A stretch of DNA of 28,316 bases from Ophiothrix spiculata (Eukaryota > Echinodermata > Ophiuroidea > Amphilepidida > Ophiotrichidae). The stretch lies in the NCBI GenBank assembly GCA_000969725.1, contig JXSR01S029056.1. One strand, written 5' to 3'. The translations under genes and the position numbers were made by a program. The first letter of the stretch is position 1, and each line of letters opens with the position of its first letter. This document shows, in pieces, positions 9,343 through 20,026 of the stretch. Below the pieces are notes generated by a model, which made no database searches, was not told where the DNA came from, and saw nothing but the letters and a program-made list of their open reading frames with translations.

Positions 9343-10352
9343 GTATATATATATGCAGCGGTGGAAATACCCACATGATAGTCAACCCAGGGTTAGGCAA
9401 CCCCGGGTTGACCAACCCTGGGTTATCTTTCACTAAGTGCATGGACTCTATATGTAGAACATACTACATTATACTACTATTTAGGTCATACATAGAACAT
9501 ACGACATTATACTACTATTAAGTATATCTAGGCTTAAAATATATCAACTGACTATGATTACCCTGGATTGACAAATGAACTTCATTAACAACTTCAGGTT
9601 GGTAAGTGCAGAAGTGAAGACCACCAGGGTGGACAGCAGCACCCGTTTGATATTTGGCAGGGTGTGTAGGCCAAAAATAATGTACAATAGCGGACAGTCA
9701 GCTATGTGGATTTATATGTATCTAGGTGTATATGGAGAAAGATAATACGACACAAGCTGAGTGTGATTTGTTGTCAATGTCATTATTCCCATGCCTTAAT
9801 GTGGTTGGTAAGCTAAGTGTTGCGATGAATGTTGTTCAGAGAAATGATTCATCTAATATGATATTGACTGTGTTGGAACACAGAAATACTCTCAACTATG
9901 ATTACCCTAGGTCGACCAGTAAATTCAATAACAAGTTCAAATTGTCAATTATGTAAATGAAGATCACATAGGTTTTACACTGTATAGGTTGAACACTGTA
10001 CAACCTGCTGTAAAATATCACCCATTATGCTGGTTGACAAATGAACTTCACTAATAACTTCAAGTTGTTAATGCAACTGACTATGATTACCCTGGGTTGA
10101 CAAATGAACTACATTAACATCCCCAGGTTGTCAATTATACGAGTAAAGATTACCCGAGGTGTACATTGTACAACCTGCTATAAAACAACTGAGTACATTA
10201 TGATTTACCTGCTTTTCACTACTAGTAATAGTATGTTCTACCTATAGGAACCTAAGTTGAAGACAACCCAGGGTTGGTCAACCCGGGGTTGCCTAACCCT
10301 GGGTTGACTATCATGTGGGTATTTCCACCGTTGCTATCTGCATATATATATA
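9343..10352. mobile_element. About 1-kb foldback element with perfect 65-bp arms
   Basis: Positions 9360-9424 and 10265-10329 are perfect 65-bp inverted repeats (outer end GGTGGAAATACCCACATGAT). The similarity continues outwards into TATATATGCAG on both sides and inwards as an imperfect match. Each arm holds three successive palindromes AACCCAGGGTT, AACCCCGGGTT and AACCCTGGGTT. The interior contains diverged direct copies of a 50-bp unit starting CTATGATTACCCTGG (about 9553, 9896 and 10081, with a partial one near 10032). No transposase is seen; superfamily unknown. Confidence 0.75.
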
Positions 10353-10562
10353 GATCTAGTTCAAATACTGAGGAATGGTCTGAGGAATAAACTCCAGGTA
10401 AAAATGTTTCAATGTCAACTTGTATTATATCTGCAAGTTATTAAATGAGGTAGAGAGTAGGTGTCACATCTGTTGTCGATAACCCCTTCATAAAATGCCC
10501 ACAATGACAAACTAAAAACTTAATTGATATATTCTTTGAACATCAGAGAGACAAAAATTGTA

Positions 10563-10712
10563 AGCAGAGATGCCAACATTGAGATCCCAGAAAAAGGGAA
10601 ACGTTCTTCACAATTCAGGAAGATTATAGGAAATTTGAATATCAAAAACTTGGTTCTTAAGGAGATTTTCGTTCAATTCGCTTGTCTGGAGATGAGAAAT
10701 GGCATCTCTGTG
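10563..10712. mobile_element. 150-bp TA-flanked MITE
   Basis: Inverted ends AGCAGAGATGCCAAC and CACAGAGATGCCATT are flanked by TA (10561-10562 and 10713-10714). Similarity extends inwards (GATCCCAG against CATCTCCAG). A two-base TA duplication suggests a Tc1/mariner-type mobiliser. The frame running through it is a by-product of the element. Confidence 0.65.
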
Positions 10713-10813
10713 TAAGGTATTTTTATTTGCATGTAAATTATAATCCCACTTACACTTTCCATAGATACTGATGCGCCAGTCACATGTATGATGCGCTGCA
10801 TCCTCATTAGTTT

Positions 10814-11460
10814 GTCATGTGAGTGCAAGAAAGTCGTATCTGCAATGGCTGCCCTTGGTTATATTTATTTTATTCCTTGTCGCAACAATAGGCGAAAGCG
10901 GACCTACGTCATACGCAGGGCATACGCAGGGTGTACGCAGCACAATGATCTAAAAATAACTCGCGTTGGACTTCGTGCGCGGTGAAAACAATCAATACTT
11001 TAGCCATGCATTCCTTCATTTTCTTTCTTTTTTAGCAAGACGAAAATCTGTGAAATGATGAGCTTTTTGTCATTTTGTTATGACTTGAATACCACACATC
11101 TCATATGATTTTGGAATCGAAATATTTTGACAATTTGCTGAAATCAATCGAAGTTTCCGCGAGCCGTCATTTTCTCCATTGAGTTGAATGGGAAGTCGGA
11201 AAATGTTTTCACCGCGCTATTTGGACAAACGTCCCGGATGTAAAAAAATGCCCGGATGTCCGCTCCTGCCTATATGAAAAATCCCTCAAAATGTTCCCGT
11301 CTTATGTCAGTGGTTCTTGAAATGGTTCTTCAGGTGACGGCGTCACCTGAAGAACCATTTCAAGAACCACTGACCCAAGACTGGAGATTATAAAGTGTGC
11401 AATCCAAATTTATGACAAATGGCAGCTATTGCAGATACGACATTCTTGCACTCACATAAC
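10814..11460. mobile_element. Foldback element, family F copy 1, with a perfect central palindrome
   Basis: Outer arms 10814-10853 and 11421-11460 are inverted repeats with 37 of 40 matches (GTCATGTGAGTGCAAGAAAG against GTTATGTGAGTGCAAGAATG). A 34-bp perfect inverted repeat with a one-base spacer lies inside (11306-11374). The left interior carries three closely spaced TACGCAG units (about 10911-10938). The right part is homologous to 15059-15157. Target duplications were not resolved. Confidence 0.7.
11306..11374. repeat. Perfect 34-bp inverted repeat with 1-nt spacer
   Basis: The left arm 11306-11339 starts GTCAGTGGTTCTTGAAATGG and the right arm 11341-11374 is its exact reverse complement, separated by a single G at 11340. 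Outside, GTCTTATGTCAG against GTCTTGGGTCAG extends the pairing imperfectly to 41 bp per arm. It could extrude a cruciform or form a hairpin RNA. Confidence 0.95.
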
Positions 11461-11516
11461 GAGTTGTGCTTGTTCAACCACACAAAAGCTTTATTTGTAT
11501 CAATAAGGATAAAAAA

Positions 11517-11544
11517 GGCCCACCTATTTGGTGTTGATCAAACT
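11517..11544. repeat. Solo end of the 7046-7261 MITE family
   Basis: CCACCTATTTGGTGTTGATC with flanking bases matches the reverse complement of 7046-7075 almost exactly. No opposite end was found nearby, so this is either a truncated copy or one whose left end has decayed beyond recognition. Confidence 0.5.
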
Positions 11545-13669
11545 ATATCCAATGCAACACATCCATTATATGCACATACTCTGAGTGCCTTGTCTTAGTT
11601 TTTGATCTCGGTGAACTAAATGAAGACCTTTCTCATTTTAAACTCCGCATACTACAAACGCTTAGTAAATGTTGAACAAATTTACTGAACAAGCATTTTT
11701 ACTCAGTATAAATCTGGTACCTTACAAAATTGTCAAACTTCATTAAATCGATGTCACACTTGATAAAACTACAACGCAGCACCCCTACCGACTATCATAA
11801 TGACAAAGCAAAGTGCGCAATAAAAATAATGATTTATTAAGCACAGCATGAGGTGGATTTCCTGAAAAACGATTTCCTCTTACTCAGTTTTTACGCTCCA
11901 AAACCTTTCAATTTTTTCTGTGTCAACGAAAGTGAAAATTCCCTATTGAATTGTGTATAAAACATTTCAAGCTGTTTGGATAACATCAGTATATAATGAG
12001 AGAGGTCAGTCATTTCTAAAGTCATTGTCATATGGGCATACCAGAAATAAAGTTTAATTGATTGAATTTGGGAGCACTTAAGTATAATTTCCATATTACC
12101 ATCTAGAAACATTAGCTGGGTTATCCAGGGTATCAATTCATAAAGTGTTGCTGTGCCAATATACAGATTACTCAGAGATCTTTAAACAAGGAACAGTTCT
12201 CAAAATATGTATTCTGACATTAATCGCTACATTCTGTTGTTATAGGAAAATATGTATTGAGAAACTACAACTCTAATCCAAATTTACGCCATGCAGGGCA
12301 AGATTTTTATCACACCAATCCTGTCGGTCCCCAAAAATTTATTACCCAACTCACCTGAATCCAATAACCTTTTAGCTTACCCCGACCAAACCCGACAGAA
12401 ATTTTTCTAGACCGGACCAACCCGGACCGGCAGTTAGGTACCTTTTCCCAAAGTCTTAACCAGGTAAAGTCAAAAATTGTAATTACATATTAAAGACTTT
12501 ACGAACGTGATGATGTTTAACAATGATTAAGTTTTAAGCTACCGTATATGAGCTATATGTTTTTATAAGAAATAACCTAATGAAAACATCATAAGTCTCT
12601 TAAGTTTGTATCAAAACAAAACAAACATTATAGCCTATTTTCCACAGTAGGCCTACTGTGAGTCAGCAACATCGTTCACGTCTGAATCTGGCCACGAAAG
12701 GCTCTGAAATTGTCATACAATATATTAAATTGAATAATATTAATAATATTTTGAAAGAATAGGGACCCTTATTTTTTAGAAAACGTTTACAAACGATGTG
12801 AGATGACCAACTTTTGGCCAATCATAGGTGTTAGATTTTGATTTACGAGACATTTACGCAAATTTTAATAAACTTTTTGACGTCTTACATGTAAAAATTC
12901 ATATTGGTCTGAATGTTCCTTTTTTATCCATGGTGATTCACTGAAGTAAGAAAAGAAGGACCACGACTCAATTCTAAGATCCTCGTCTTATGTCACAGAG
13001 AAAGGAGGATCTACCTTTTGAAATCTGTCACTGAAGCCAGAAATAACTATCAGGTTAGTGTTTCAATCCTTGGTTTGAGAGAAGAATTCCTCAATCATGG
13101 CCTACGTCAACAAACCTGATATTTTTAATATGGCAATAAATTTAGATTTTCTAAAAATCAAACGTTGCCAGTGTCTGTCACAGAAGTGGAAATTATCTTG
13201 ATAAAATTAATACCCTCCTGGGGGGATTAAATTATAAACAATTTAATAATCCAAACATCAATTACTAATTAATAACCAAATTCAAGAGTTTTATCAGGAA
13301 ACATAGGATAACTTTAAATATCTTGTTTTCGTTCAAAAAAAATGGTCATCTTGAATCAATATGGATGAGGTCACGCTCCATGTGGATTCAAGAGGCTTTG
13401 TCAGCGTTTTTGATGTTTCCACTTCTTAATTGATTAAATTGTAGCAGGTCATGAATGTGGCATTGCCCTATCTGAGTCACGAATGCTCATCACTTTAGCA
13501 ACTGGGGATGAGGTGAAACAAAATCTCATGGGTAAGAAAAGTTTAGTATAGAAAGTTTTTAATTTTGATTTCAAGTATTTTGTCTTTCATTTTTTTTTTT
13601 TGCATATCTGTTTCAAAAGGGTTTTTTTTGGGGGGGGGCACTGTCATTACAAGGTGGACACCATGCACG
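11545..13669. other. Unassigned AT-rich sequence
   Basis: About 2 kb with no supported gene. A C-rich patch at 12320-12440 with repeated CCCGACCAA/CCGGACC-like words looks like an old low-complexity repeat. Nothing else stands out. Confidence 0.4.
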
Positions 13670-13760
13670 TTCACAAAAACCAAGTAAAAAGGGTAGTTTT
13701 TTTTAACAACGGGACTTTCACAAAAACCAAGTAAAAAGGGTAGTTTTTTTTAACAACGGG
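13670..13760 (+). repeat. Tandem duplication, two identical 44-bp copies (period 47)
   Basis: Copies at 13670-13713 and 13717-13760 are identical (TTCACAAAAACCAAGTAAAA through AACAACGGG), including a run of eight T. A three-base spacer, ACT, separates them. Identity despite the homopolymer implies a recent event, or an assembly duplication. Confidence 0.9.
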
Positions 13761-14241
13761 CGATGTACTCCAGTACACTGAAAAGGGTATCAAAATTGTA
13801 AAAATCTGGAAAAAAGGGTATGGTTTACAAAATCTTGATACTTGTTAAAGGTATGAAAATAAAATCTTTCCTAAAAATGCCATTTTCAATCAAAAAGAAC
13901 AATTAGCTGATAACGTTCTTATTTTCGTTTACTCTGTTGTTGATGTTGAGAAATGTGTTGTTAAAAGGGCAATGTACATTGTATAGAGCTATCTCCAGGT
14001 GTTTTATCTCTTACCTAGACTGAACTTCCTGGCTGTAGCATTCATCAGTAACGGTCATTGTTCGCAGCGATAATGATCATAGTATTGTACTTCAGTCGTG
14101 ACGGTCGTAAACAAACCCAACTTTCCCCTTTCCATGTAATGTGTTGCATTCGATCAAATAAATTGTGATTTCCTAGAGTGAAATTGTCATGTGAATGCAA
14201 GGGCTGCCATATGTGATTTATTTACCTGAAGAACCATTTCA

Positions 14242-15054
14242 TCACTATGATTTTATAGAAGAACTCTACATCACTATAATTTAATCACATTTCAATTATG
14301 GGATAACTTCTTGGGCTAGTGCAAGCAATACTGATAAAAATAAACTTCACATAATTCAGAAAAGAGCTTTACGAGCTATAAGTCAGAGTGAATACAGAAG
14401 TCCTAGCAACCCACTATTTATAAAATATAATCAACTTAAAGTTTCAGATCTTTGCAACATGCACATTGGCACCTTTATGTATAAATTTAGTCACAATTTA
14501 CTGCCAGATTCACTAAACAATACGTTTAATACTAATAGTGATAACCACAATTATAACACTAGAAATGCTTCTGATTTTGAAGTTCCTAAGGGTAAACCTG
14601 AATTTTGCAATAAATCCATTTCCTATCAAGGTGTCAAGACCTGCAATGATATACCTAAACATATTAAAATGAATAGTAATATAAAGTCTTTCAAATATTC
14701 ATATAAAAATGCTCTCATTGCTGATTATGTTAAGAAACAAGATCAGAATTCATAAATATTACTTGTAGATAAAAAGTTGTTATAATTATCATGTTAAATC
14801 AATACAAATTAGTGAACCATACCATTCTTCCTTTATGCTCTGTGGCCATCGCATTGTGGAATGGGAGGATGGTATGCTTTTACAATTTTGTTTATATTCT
14901 ATTTAAGTAATTTGGAGTCTGGTACTCGACAGGCTTAATGCTTATATCCCAGTCCTCCTCCACAATGTCTTATTAACAGTTTACTGTACTATTTTTTGAT
15001 ATGTTAGTTACTGTAATGTGCATGTGTGGAAGAAATAAATTATGTTATGTTATG
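14242..15054 (+). mobile_element. 5'-truncated non-LTR retrotransposon (LINE), CR1/Jockey-like group
   Basis: The insert contains the last 156 codons of a LINE reverse-transcriptase ORF, a 3' UTR of about 280 bp and a short tandem tail of TTATG units (about 15039-15054). TTTCA is present on both sides (14237-14241 and 15055-15059) as a candidate target duplication. The 3' UTR contains a self-complementary pair (CATTGTGGAATGGGAGGA and TCCTCCTCCACAATG). Clade assignment rests only on the C-terminal protein pattern and tail type. Confidence 0.8.
14285..14755 (+). pseudogene. LINE reverse transcriptase, C-terminal remnant
   Basis: An open frame of 156 codons ends at TAA 14753-14755. Recognisable LINE-RT C-terminal motifs occur in order: NYGITSWAS (residues 4-12, the usual YGI-x-x-W), IIQKRALRAI (23-32), LFIKYNQLKV (44-53), HNYNTR (88-93), SISYQGVK (111-118) and SFKYSYKNAL (135-144). 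The normally conserved Trp in G-x-x-x-W-N is Cys at residue 120. Palm, fingers, endonuclease and the YXDD catalytic motif are all missing through 5' truncation, so it is non-functional. The in-frame ATG at 14459 is internal to the domain. Confidence 0.82.
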
Positions 15055-15200
15055 TTTCAAAAGCCACTGACCAAAGACTGGACAACATACAATGCACAAT
15101 GTAAATTTATGAAAAATGGCAGCTATTGTAGATGCACATTTCTTGCACTCACATGACGAACTGGTAGGTGCTAATATTATAATCCTACTGCTAAAAAGAC

Positions 15201-15650
15201 TAAGAGAATCGCTGAATATTTGTGCGCTATGTCATGCTCTGATTTATGGACTTAATACCAAACTGCTAATATATGCGATCACAAGTAAGTCTGCATAATC
15301 TCAAATAATGAATTCAATGTTTCCAATCTATAGGATTATTCAACTCTCATAATGACTAATTAATCATCTTATTAATTAATTAAGTACTGTAAAACAACTT
15401 AATTTCGCTAGGAATTAAGAGAATCACTGAATATTTGTGCGCTACGTCANNNNNNNNNNNNNNNNNNNNNNNNNNNNNNNNNNNNNNNNNNNNNNNNNNA
15501 TGGACTTAATACCGAACTGCTAATGTATGTGATCACAAGTAAGTCTGCATAATCTCAAATAATGAATTCAATGTTTCCAATCTATAGGATTATTTAACTC
15601 TCATTAATGACTAATTAATCATATTATTAATTAATTAAGTTATTGTGGCA
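15201..15650 (+). repeat. Tandem duplication of a 215-bp unit spanning an assembly gap
   Basis: TAAGAGAATCGCTGAATATT at 15201 recurs with one change at 15416, offset 215. After the gap the same unit resumes at 15500 (ATGGACTTAATACC), now offset 254. Both copies contain GATCACAAGTAAGTCTGCAT and end in ATTAATTAATTAAGT. The copies differ by a few substitutions and small indels. Confidence 0.85.
15450..15499. other. Assembly gap (50 Ns)
   Basis: Fifty Ns of placeholder length. The flanking tandem copies imply that only 11 bases are missing, because the first copy has 11 bases between the corresponding flanks. Confidence 0.97.
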
Positions 15651-15717
15651 TGTCCTATTTCTTCAAATTTGAATATTCAGACCTCAAGGTGAGCCATGAG
15701 ATTTGGGATGATAAACC

Positions 15718-16024
15718 CCCAGGGGGCCACTGAGCTATATTGGTGTACACATGCGTGAACAGAAAACACATAAAAATGGGTCATTTTTCACTAACCAACA
15801 CGGAAAGTACTGCACCATGTTTAGGGGTCTAAAAACACTGATTTTCAACAAAAAGTTTGTTTTTTTCAAAACAATATTTTTTTTCAAAACCTGAATGAAA
15901 AAAAAATCAAATTTCAGGGGGTAAAATGCACATAAATCCTTGTTTAGGGGTATTGTTTAGGAGGTATTTTGTAAACCTACGTTCACGCATGTGTACATCA
16001 ATATACCTGAGTGGCCCCCCTGAG
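15718..16024. mobile_element. 307-bp MITE with 8-bp target duplication, hAT-like
   Basis: GATAAACC occurs exactly at both ends (15710-15717 and 16025-16032). The inverted termini read CCCAGGGGGCCACTGAG and CTCAGGGGGGCCACTCAG and continue as TATATTGGTGTACACATGCG at both ends, giving about 44 bp of inverted repeat. Eight-base duplications with CAGGGG-type ends are typical of hAT elements. The interior is A/T- and homopolymer-rich without coding sequence. Confidence 0.82.
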
Positions 16025-16079
16025 GATAAACCTATATAGGTCTGTATGACATTTGTACAAAAGAGTTAAGGTGTCTGGT

Positions 16080-16790
16080 CCATGATAGATCTGCCCTAAA
16101 TTTTCAAGTAAAAATCGGTATGAATGATATTTTATCGATGTAGAGCCGATTTTTAAAATAAAAATTGGGGGTCACCGGACTCGTTTTTGCATGAGAGTCG
16201 TTTGAAAACAGCATTTTTGGAGGCTTTTTGGGAAAAATTAGTACAGGGGTCTATGGGAAATGTGGCAAAAGTGACATTATATAGTGTTGATTCAAAAAAT
16301 CCACCCGAAAATTTTTGTTAATTTTTTCACAAAAGTTGCGCACAAGTATGTTCTTTCAAATAAAACAATTAAAATTGGGGGTCACCAAACTAATTTTCCA
16401 GAAAAATATTAAAATATGGCCATTTTTAGCTTCAAAACACTACTCAGAGTATATGCGCATGCGTATTGCGGCACTTGCCAACTCGGAAAATAGTGCGTAC
16501 TGGTACGCGTGGCCAGTACGCGAGAACACTGGACTTGGTGGGATAAAAATAATAATTAAAATATAGAATGAGATAAAGATTTTTGAATGGTAAAATGTTA
16601 AAAATCACAGCTTGAGGAAACAATAAAATACATAAGAAATATAGAAAGCCATTTCTCTTCGCTAAATTACATTTTTGACCATAACTTTTGAACTGAAGCT
16701 CTGATTAATGTCAAATAAAGTGTAACAGAAAGGTAATTTTCCTCTTCATTCTATATTTTAATCATCATTTTTAGTGTTCCCCTTAATCCT
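16080..16790. repeat. Probable unclassified repeat with internal duplications
   Basis: AAAATTGGGGGTCACC occurs twice in the same orientation (about 16162 and 16371). The 17-mer ATTAAAATATAGAATGA at about 16555-16571 recurs inverted near 16748-16764 with similar flanks, so 16540-16785 is a loose foldback. A 9-bp perfect stem (GCGTACTGG and CCAGTACGC) lies near 16495-16522. No family recognised. Confidence 0.4.
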
Positions 16791-17109
16791 GATCTAGAGT
16801 AAGACTCATACTATATACATGTCTGTCATCGAAAAAGGATACTTATTAGGGATAAACTATGGCTAACACATAGCCTTGTTTAAAGAGTTATGTTGAAATT
16901 TTAAGAATTTGATTTTTTGAACTGTTGTAAAAAATGTTGAAAAATTATTTGACTAATGTATAAGGTCATTATCCATTCGATCAGATTGGTCATACACTAC
17001 TTTTTTATGTGCTCAGTGCTCACAATGTGTGTGAGGGGCCAAAATGACTGGGAAATAGATTAACAGCTTGATATACCTCATAGCAAAAAGTTTATAAAAA
17101 GAGCTTGGA

Positions 17110-17495
17110 AGTATTATCACTGACCCGGTACCCAACTTTGGTTTTGTTAGGGGTGTGCGGCCCCGATGTCTGAAACCCTAGTCTAGGGAGCGGAAGATCG
17201 GCCCCGAAAAGGGGGTCTAGACAACTGAAGTGACCAAAAAATGACCTTTGAGAACTATTTTTTTTGGCTAAATTTGGGCTCTGGAAGCCAAAATTTCCAA
17301 AATTTTCCTTGAAATGGGGGTCTTGGGAACTGAATTTCAAAAAATGAGGCTAGGGAACTGAAATTCTTTTAAAATAGGACTTACAAACTAAAGATTGTGT
17401 TTGAAATGGGGGTTAGGGAGCGGCAGGCAAGGTGTGAAAAGGAGGTCTTGAGGGCCGCACATACCCACACCACCTTTATAGGTCAGTGCCCCCAC
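17110..17495 (-). repeat. C/G-run dispersed repeat, copy 2 (inverted)
   Basis: Reverse-complement homologue of 7462-7850. Shared landmarks include CCCAACTTTGGTTTTGT, AAACCCTAGTCTAGGGAGCG, GGGCCGCACATAC and GGTCAGTGCCCCC. The pair is about 10 kb apart in opposite orientation. Divergence is spread along the length, as expected for dispersed old copies and not for a recent duplication. Confidence 0.7.
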
Positions 17496-19045
17496 CCCGA
17501 ATCACTGACTGCTGCATCGTACAGTCAAATTCTATGCTGTCACAAACATTTCACGTAAAAAATCATTAATTGTCGATTGCAGGCCCTAACCCAATTCTAT
17601 ATAATGATTAATCTTCTCAGTTGTAGCATACCTTTTTCTTGGAGCAAATTGATATTGGTCTGTGTTAAGAACAGGTGCATATCAGGGGCTTAACATTTTA
17701 GTGATGATTAAATGGATTTATTGTGAATCATTCTGTGAAGATTGTTATCAGTACCATAATTTGAAACACTATAGCCAAATGAATTTATACTGATACTTTC
17801 TATGATAGTACTCTCTGCATGTATCCAAAAATGATGATTTTATTAAGCAAGAAAATGATGTTGCTCATCTGGGCCCAAGCAATATAATCTTGCATTAACT
17901 GTAACATGATCAATAAGTCATGCAAACATTGGCCAACAGGCATTAAAATACTACAAGGCAATATAAAAAGTCATTTTTGATACTGCATTATCAAAGCCAT
18001 GTTGTTATTGGCTGCATATTTTTAACTTGCGTTATAACCAACCAATCAAGAATGTTGATTCATTGATAGAAGACCTAAAGTATACACTCCCCCTCGAAAG
18101 TATTTGCGCACAAAAACAAAATCATTTTTTGACAGAGTCCATATTGTATAATTATCAAACTAATAATCCAGAATTGCATTCATTGCATTTGAAAAATATA
18201 TTGTGTAATGCACATTACTACTTTCGCCTACACATAAAAAAATGAGTTTATATACATTTCTGTACATTTGTTTTTAAACTTACGACCTGGAAAATATTCT
18301 ATCCGGTTACAAGGTAATAATTAGGCTATGAAAAATTGATAAGTTACATATTAATGAGATTTGTACTTGTGGTGTATTTGTATATAGCCCATGAAAACAG
18401 CCATTTCTATGGCAATGGAAGATTAAACATTAAAATAAACATCGATTTATTCATGTTGAATAGATAAGTTACCTATACTATTATGAATCTTTCATAATTT
18501 TAGGTCGTTTATTATAAAGAGTGAGGTTTCTGGGATGTTTTTAATTATGCGGAAATATTTTGGAGCGGGAGTGTACAGGAATATTTCTGATGCTTGTTGA
18601 TTTCTATCAGCTACATGTAGACAAGATTGTTTCATGGCAGATTCATAGTGTTAGATACATTTTGAGTATGTGGGTATCAACCACTGATTTATTGGTAAGA
18701 TTTCGTATATAGACCACCCTTTGACCTCCTTTTCATCAAATTTATCACTTCCTGTGCAAATTGATAACTATCCAACTGATGGCAGTCTTGCGCAAAATTA
18801 TTAAATGATCACTTGATTTCATTTCTGTCCATTTCAATATCTCAAAATTGCCTCCTAACCTATAATTCACAGAACTGTGACGATTTCAACCTATTTCGGG
18901 ATCATGCAACCTGGTTTTAAAGTGCATCACCTGTATTTTGATTTTACGACATCTTATTGTCCTCTGATCTCGGTTATGATATGACCTATCTTTAGGATTT
19001 TCTAACCTTTAAAGCATAGTATAATTTTAACATAATATAATTTAC
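17496..19045. other. Unassigned AT-rich sequence
   Basis: About 1.5 kb with no gene, tRNA or clear repeat. Short open frames show no family motifs. Confidence 0.4.
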
Positions 19046-19310
19046 TGGAACCAGGTTAGTGCAGCGGTACTTCTCTCGCTTTGCACCAATTAGTCCTGGG
19101 TTCGATTCCTGGTCCAGGCGATGTATGTGTATTTGGTTTTCAGTCCATGCTCGCTTCCGTAGGTCCTTCTCCAGGTACTCTGGTCTTCCTCCCGCATCTA
19201 AAACTAATTTTAAAAGATCTTGGACCCCAATGGAAATAAGCTTCATCATTTAAGACTTTGTTGAGTTGTCCTTGGTGATAAGCCTAAAGAATTCTCTCTC
19301 TCTCTCTCTT
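19046..19310 (+). mobile_element. tRNA-derived SINE (Ala-tRNA-like head), copy 2
   Basis: Box A-like TAGTGCAGCGG (19057-19067) and perfect box B GGTTCGATTCC (19099-19109) lie in a tRNA-like head with a GCTTTGCA anticodon-loop region as in tRNA-Ala. The body matches the reverse complement of the SINE at 1635-1893, including the shared GGACCCCAATGGAAATAAGC block. The 3' end is a (TC)n microsatellite at about 19292-19309. Same family, opposite orientation. Confidence 0.82.
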
Positions 19311-20026
19311 ACAATTTGTTTCTGATTTAATTACTAATTTAAAGGTACAATCTGTAATTTGCGGCCTCGCCCCAATAGTAACATCCATCAAAATTCAGAT
19401 TTAAGCTGAAAAGATTCCTTGACTATTATCTGTTCAAATCGTCAAACTTTTGTTATTTAATTTTTTCTGAATCATTTCAAGTCACCAAGACTTCCAAGAA
19501 AGATTGACTGAAACCTAAAGGTTAATTTACAGATGCAATTTGAATCAAATTTAAAGACAGAAGAGACAGAGATACACTCAATCATATGTGTTAAAACTTA
19601 AAAGCAACTCATTTCAGAAAAAAAAGTTTCAGATTTGGGACCAGCATTACAAACTTGATGGTTTAGCAATAAACAAAGTGTATATTAAAACCAATGGGTT
19701 CTACATTCTTGCCCAAAATTTTTAGGATACTTGCCATTCCAGCTCCCCTGATGCAATGTTGTTACATGAGGAGATCTGAGATTTGAAAGTACTCTGCGTT
19801 CATGTGTACATGTAAGCAGTTTGTGGAGATCTGGATCTCTGATAAATTGGAAAGGAAGGCCACAACACAAAAAGCGTATCCCAATATTTTTGACCAAAAT
19901 TACAGTTCCTTCAAACATCACATAATGCATGCTCAGAACTGGGTAATTAATTTTTTTCACATGTAATAAAAAATTGATGCATTGCTTCCACAAGTTGAAG
20001 CATGTTACCACATCCAGCGTTCTTAC

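Larger units (their letters stand above)
14186..15157. mobile_element. Foldback element, family F copy 2, interrupted by a LINE
   Basis: The left flank (GTCATGTGAATGCAAG, then CCTGAAGAACCATTTCA up to 14241) and right flank (from 15055: TTTCAAAAGCCACTGAC through CTTGCACTCACATGAC) match family F copy 1 when joined. The copy lacks most of the left interior of copy 1. The insertion of the LINE at 14242-15054 accounts for its length. Confidence 0.68.

Noticed and set aside
12300..12440. Possible exon with donor GTGAGTTGGG on the minus strand
   Set aside because: Surrounding sequence is low-complexity C-rich repeat with no sustained open frame.
17636..17663. Minus-strand 28-bp micro-exon candidate (strong acceptor AACACAG, donor GTATGC)
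   Set aside because: Too short to judge, with no phase link to another exon.
19686..20026. Extension of the 54-codon exon as one long minus-strand gene
   Set aside because: A clear donor ends the exon at 20027; the further 110 codons have no motif and run into ordinary intron-like sequence.
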